NCBI GenBank assembly: GCA_002751075.1
Contig: NAOQ01000577.1
Location: 1-36,934, forward strand
Direction of reading: 5' to 3'
Source of the DNA: Ichthyophonus hoferi
Lineage: Eukaryota; Opisthokonta; Ichthyosporea; Ichthyophonida; Ichthyophonidae
DNA length: 36,934 nt
This document shows positions 33,331 to 36,934 of this stretch, piece by piece (position 1 is the stretch's first letter; the number at the start of each line of letters is the position of its first letter). Under the pieces are notes generated by a model. It was not told the DNA's origin. It did not search any database and saw only the letters and a list, made by a program, of their open reading frames with translations. Both the position numbers and the translations under genes were made by a program.

Positions 33331-33730
33331 GCATTTCCTTGTGTCTAGATACATCGGATATAGACTGCTTTTATATCTCTATATAACAACAAGGACAGTA
33401 CTTCAAGGCTTCTCTCGATCAGTAGTCACTCTAATATATTATTTTTCTGGCGATTTTTAGTTTTATTGTAAGATTACAGTTTTAGTCCTACAATGTAATT
33501 CTTCACTTTCATATACATATAGGTGTTATAAATTTTTTTATTCTTGAGGTAATATTATAAAATATTCATATATGTAAGGATAAGATTAACTAAAGTCTGG
33601 ATGGTGTTAAAACAGGAATAGTTAATTAATTTAAGTATTTTTACGTAAAGGTATAATCATTTAATATTATTAGAAATTGCTATCACATATGTAGTCCAGA
33701 AAAATAGTTGGATGTTAAACGGCAATCCCA
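33331..33730. other. Spacer between repeats A and B, nothing seen
   Basis: AT-rich, no open frame or repeat recognised. Confidence 0.45.
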
Positions 33731-33734
33731 GATT

Positions 33735-34015
33735 ATCTATAAAAATTCAACCAGCCAATGGTAGAGGTCCTGCAACTATATAATAAGCCCTTTCAGATCA
33801 TGTGTTTTGAGTTCAGATAGCATATTGCTTAGGCATCCTGCCCAAGACAGCTCCTACCGACTTGTTTAATAACAATAATATATATTAGCATATCTGTACT
33901 CTGTGTATGCAAAAGGACACGTCAAAATGCCTTTTAATTTGATATTCTCTCACCTTCTAAACGTACATAGGTCACAGGAACGCTCGTGCCTCTACTTATT
34001 ATTCCCAACACAACT
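33735..34015 (+). repeat. Repeat B, piece 1 (LTR-like)
   Basis: Begins CAGCCAATGGTAGAGGTCC, then GCAACTATATAATAAGCCC, and later TCTGTACTCTGTGTATGC, CATAGGTCACAGG and TCTACTTATTATTCCCAAC. The same order recurs at 35,295-35,540, and the second half at 34,165-34,375. A CCAAT box about 20 bp before a TATATAA, in both full copies, resembles the U3 promoter of an LTR. No interior domains were found. Treated as an old solo or fragmented LTR-like repeat; the class is unproven. Confidence 0.55.
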
Positions 34016-34164
34016 ACAGCAGTTTGTAACAATGACTCTACACTTTCGAAACCGCAGAGGGACAACAGTTCAGATTTGCATTGGGGCAACTGGGTGCCTT
34101 CAACAACACAGTCATCTGACCATCAGCCAATAATTGACTGCCCAAGTAATGGCGCTCCCCTAAT

Positions 34165-34375
34165 CTTATTGTCCTTGTGGATTTAGCCCTTAATTTCTGC
34201 CGACTAGTTTAATACTAAAAATATATCTTAGCACATCTGTACCCTGTGTCCTGTGTATGCAAAAGTAAATGCTTAAACATGCCTTAATTTGGTATTCCCC
34301 CACCTCCCCCACCCCCACATCTAAAAGAATGTAGGTCACAGGGTACTCCTGTCTCTACTTATTATTTCCAACATG
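34165..34375 (+). repeat. Repeat B, piece 2
   Basis: Shares TTTAATACTAAAAATATAT, AGCACATCTGTACCC, TGTGTATGCAAAAG, ATGTAGGTCACAGGG and TCTACTTATTATTTCCAAC with piece 1, only about 200 bp downstream of it and in the same orientation. It lacks the CCAAT/TATA start. A C-rich run (CCCCCACCTCCCCCACCCCC) at about 34,298-34,317 is unique to this copy. Confidence 0.6.
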
Positions 34376-34414
34376 GGTTGCAGAAAAAACTAAATAGTTT
34401 ATCATGGGTACAGA

Positions 34415-34475
34415 GCCTGGTAATTCTATTAAGTCAGCAATTTACAAATGCTGAAAACACTTCAGCCTAAGACAC
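34415..34475 (+). repeat. Short repeat shared with 35,058-35,120
   Basis: CCTGGTAATTCTATTAAGTCAGCAATTTACAAA here corresponds to CCTGGTAATTTTATTAGGTTAACGATCCGCAAA at 35,058, each followed by AACACTTCA and CCTA. It probably belongs to the same element as repeat B. Confidence 0.5.
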
Positions 34476-34584
34476 TCTTGAAGAAGCATCAACTCCGATC
34501 ATTTCTCTTCTCTATCCGCCCGCTGTGCACTCCACATCGTCCGCAAGGAGGTATTACGAGCCCAAAATTTAACTAACCCAAATC

Positions 34585-34690
34585 GAACGTTAATTCATTA
34601 CAATCACGGGATTAACAAGATCTGGACCAATGACCATCGTACACCACACATAGAGTCAGAAGCAACTTCCTGGAGGCAAATTTTTTGTAT
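34585..34690 (+). repeat. Repeat C, copy 2
   Basis: Contains TCTGGACCAATGACCATCG and ACTTCCTGGAGG, matching the copy at about 545-665 in the same orientation. Confidence 0.5.
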
Positions 34691-35294
34691 CACCGTGGAC
34701 CTCACATAGGTAAACATACACTACAATATTGCACACTACTATATGTTACTACTGTATATATAATTTAAAAGAGGGCAGTATTAGATTGCTACATTATTGA
34801 AAAACCCATGCTAAAAGTTACTATCACATAGCATATTAAACTTAGCACTCGATTAACTATTCAAACTATCCCAGCTAATATTATGTTAATTTACTTTCAG
34901 TGCCCTTAAGATCTTACGAGAAACACATTTAAAATGTAAAATACCCCCGAATTCAGTATTTTCTCATTTATTATTGGATAGAGCCACCGGAACAAACCTC
35001 GCTAGCTATTATCAGCATGGTAGCAGAGAAAGCTTAAATGCTTTATGGTCAAAAAGCCTGGTAATTTTATTAGGTTAACGATCCGCAAATTTCAAGAACA
35101 CTTCACCCTAGCCCTACATTCATCCATATGTAGAGAATCAATTTTCATACATCTAGACACAGTCTTCAAATCTGCATTTGAGCTATTAACAGCTTCAAAG
35201 TGACGGGCAACACCCACATATCATATCACGTATCTGGCTCATTTAGTGAGCCTATAATTAAGTAGGGTGGAGAAATAGCTAGCGCAATTTATTG

Positions 35295-35540
35295 GAATTA
35301 AATATCTGATCAAAATTGAGCCAGCCAATTGCAGAGGTCCCGCAACTATATATAACTGCCCTCTCCTAGTCTTATCAACCAAATAAGTTTAGTACTTAAC
35401 CTCTGTTAACTTGTTTAAGAATTTTTTTTTGTTCCATCAAATTTATACTCTGCCTATGCAACGGAAAACGTTAAAGCACCCTTATTCCATCTCCCTTTAA
35501 AATTACACAGAACCCAGGGACACTTTTATAGCCACTAAAT
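35295..35540 (+). repeat. Repeat B, piece 3
   Basis: Carries CAGCCAATTGCAGAGGTCC, GCAACTATATATAACTGCCC, CTCTGCCTATGCAA and ACACAGAACCCAGGGACAC in the same order as piece 1, but more diverged. The CCAAT and TATATA words are preserved. Confidence 0.5.
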
Positions 35541-36261
35541 GGAATCTTGCTATGAACACTGCATGTCATTGATCTAATGTAAAACCTTCCTGGGTGTTAA
35601 ATTTTAAAAAAATTCACAATACACATGGATATATTATTCTTTATTAATGTTATCATATTTATCTGTTCTGTTTCTTGTATAGTTTAAAAAAAGTTATTAA
35701 AAATCGCTGTTTCTTCTAGCTCCATAGATAAACAATTAAGTGCCGATAAACTCTGCATTGTTTTTTTTTTCTTTGTCTTAGATAACCCCAGGAATAATAA
35801 GATAGTTTGATCTCTAATTGTTTAATATTAATCTTGTTATTAATACGACTTCAAGGATTCTAGCTACTTATAATATAAATATATGTATGTTAATGAACAT
35901 GTATAGGAATATAAATACATTTCCATATTAAATTTAGATGCAATGATTATTACGTTTTCTTAAATTCAAGTCTAGTGTATCTATATCATAAGTCAATTTT
36001 GATTTGCAGTACGCAAATTAAGATACATTTATAAAATATTTACCAATAAACTCAAGCTTTTATAAGAGCTAGTATAAATAATATTATAACAATATTAAGA
36101 GTTATAGTACGAGAGGTAGATAACAGTAGCACGGAGACAAATATAATAACATGTAATCATTAATATTATTTTAGCAATGACCAATTATCGTGGTCTTGAT
36201 TGGCCATTTATAATTACTTGGGCAAACGCGGGTCACAGCAAAAAATTGAAAATGGATGGAG

Positions 36262-36425
36262 GAAATACTAATACTAATAATAATAGTAATGGTAATATGG
36301 TATAATATTAATAATAATAATGGTAATGGTAATAGCAATCTTAGTATAGTAATAGTAACATAGTAATATTAATAAAGTAAATAATAATTATAATAGTATT
36401 AATAGTAACCATAAAAGTAACTGTA
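36262..36425 (+). repeat. Degenerate (AAT/AGT/GGT) trinucleotide tract
   Basis: AATACTAATACTAATAATAA, then AGTAATGGTAAT-type units run for about 160 bp in 3-bp register. It is the same style of decayed trinucleotide repeat as in GATA intron 8. Confidence 0.75.
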
Positions 36426-36734
36426 GTATTCGTTATGAATAACAACCGAATAATATTCCAGCTTTTCAAATTTGTGTACATAAGAGGGTAACCACTGCGC
36501 ACTTTAATATTTTTATATTCGTATTCTATTGGTTGATAACAATATATTAATACCATTGCTTACTTATGCTTTATATTACATGATATTTCGGGATATTAAC
36601 CTTCTTATGTTTAATATGGCATGTTATCCCATGATATTCCTGTTGCTTACATGCCGAGGGGTTTCTTGGTATAGTATTGAAAATATCTTGGGAAATTCCA
36701 CTTTAACCTATAAAATATACCATGATATTGGTTA

Positions 36735-36780
36735 ATATAGAATGATATGGTATAATATGGTATAGTATGACATGATATGC
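36735..36780 (+). repeat. Degenerate 5-bp periodic tract
   Basis: Nine pentamers in register: TATAG, AATGA, TATGG, TATAA, TATGG, TATAG, TATGA, CATGA, TATGC. Confidence 0.7.
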
Positions 36781-36934
36781 TTATGAGCCATGGTAATTAT
36801 TCCAATTCTGAATTCTGGCAACAAGGCACACAAGCTATGTCGCCATTAATATTTTTCTTTTACAATTGCATTTTGTAGGTTGTCTTATTTTTTAGCGTTA
36901 TTTTTTGGCTTATAGTTGGGAAACATATCCCTGA

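Larger units (their letters stand above)
35541..36934. other. AT-rich right end, no gene seen
   Basis: Holds the trinucleotide tract at 36,262-36,425 and a pentamer tract at 36,735-36,780. Open frames of about 70 codons here are low-complexity. Confidence 0.5.

Noticed and set aside
1-36934. Apparent abundance of CCAAT/ATTGG words throughout intergenic DNA
   Set aside because: At about 30% G+C a 5-mer of this composition is expected roughly 70 times on both strands, which is close to what I tallied by eye (about 75). A count with dinucleotide-matched shuffles would settle it.

Overview
The window is a strongly AT-rich piece of a eukaryotic nuclear genome. Genes are few and far apart, introns run from about 170 to 1,200 bp, microsatellites are common, and decayed repeats fill both ends. 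The recognisable proteins are a single-finger GATA factor, the spliceosomal protein SmD2, an alkaline ceramidase and an MCWS-type membrane protein. These, with the long GT-AG introns, fit a unicellular opisthokont, such as an ichthyosporean-like holozoan or an early fungal lineage. That placement is inference; no rRNA or organelle marker is present.

Left end (1-5.4 kb): old repeats. They include a Ty1/copia RNase H fossil (minus strand, about 1.24-1.56 kb), a dispersed non-coding family (repeat A, with further copies near 18.4 kb and 32.6-33.3 kb), a head-to-head inverted pair, and a decayed LTR-type element whose direct repeats lie near 2.98 and 4.78 kb. From 5.39 to 6.44 kb the minus strand holds four consecutive exon-like blocks, separated by short introns, of a protein I cannot name. 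More isolated coding-like blocks lie up to 8.75 kb.

Centre: a complete 10-exon, 704-codon GATA transcription factor gene (9,914-17,240, plus). A palindrome centred on a TATAAA lies about 200 bp upstream, and a tandem duplication covers one of its 5' splice sites. An intergenic stretch rich in pentamer-periodic tracts follows, then an intronless 313-residue multi-pass membrane protein (20,407-21,348, minus).

Right half: a gene-poor stretch with a 360-base assembly gap bounded by poly-T, the three-exon SmD2 gene (26,865-29,542, minus; 118 codons, the usual family length), and an intronless alkaline ceramidase (30,669-31,412, plus). SmD2 and the ceramidase are divergent neighbours sharing about 1.1 kb of upstream DNA. 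From 32.5 kb onward the sequence is again old repeats (repeat A, the LTR-like repeat B in three pieces, a repeat C copy) and trinucleotide tracts.

The genes do not form a pathway: they are a transcription factor, a splicing core protein, a sphingolipid hydrolase and an unknown membrane protein. The most unusual points are the unrecognised gene at 5.4-6.4 kb, a ceramidase with tyrosine at the position of a conserved catalytic-site aspartate, a thrice-repeated RRxS motif in the GATA factor, its palindromic TATA region, and recurring degenerate 5-bp periodic tracts.
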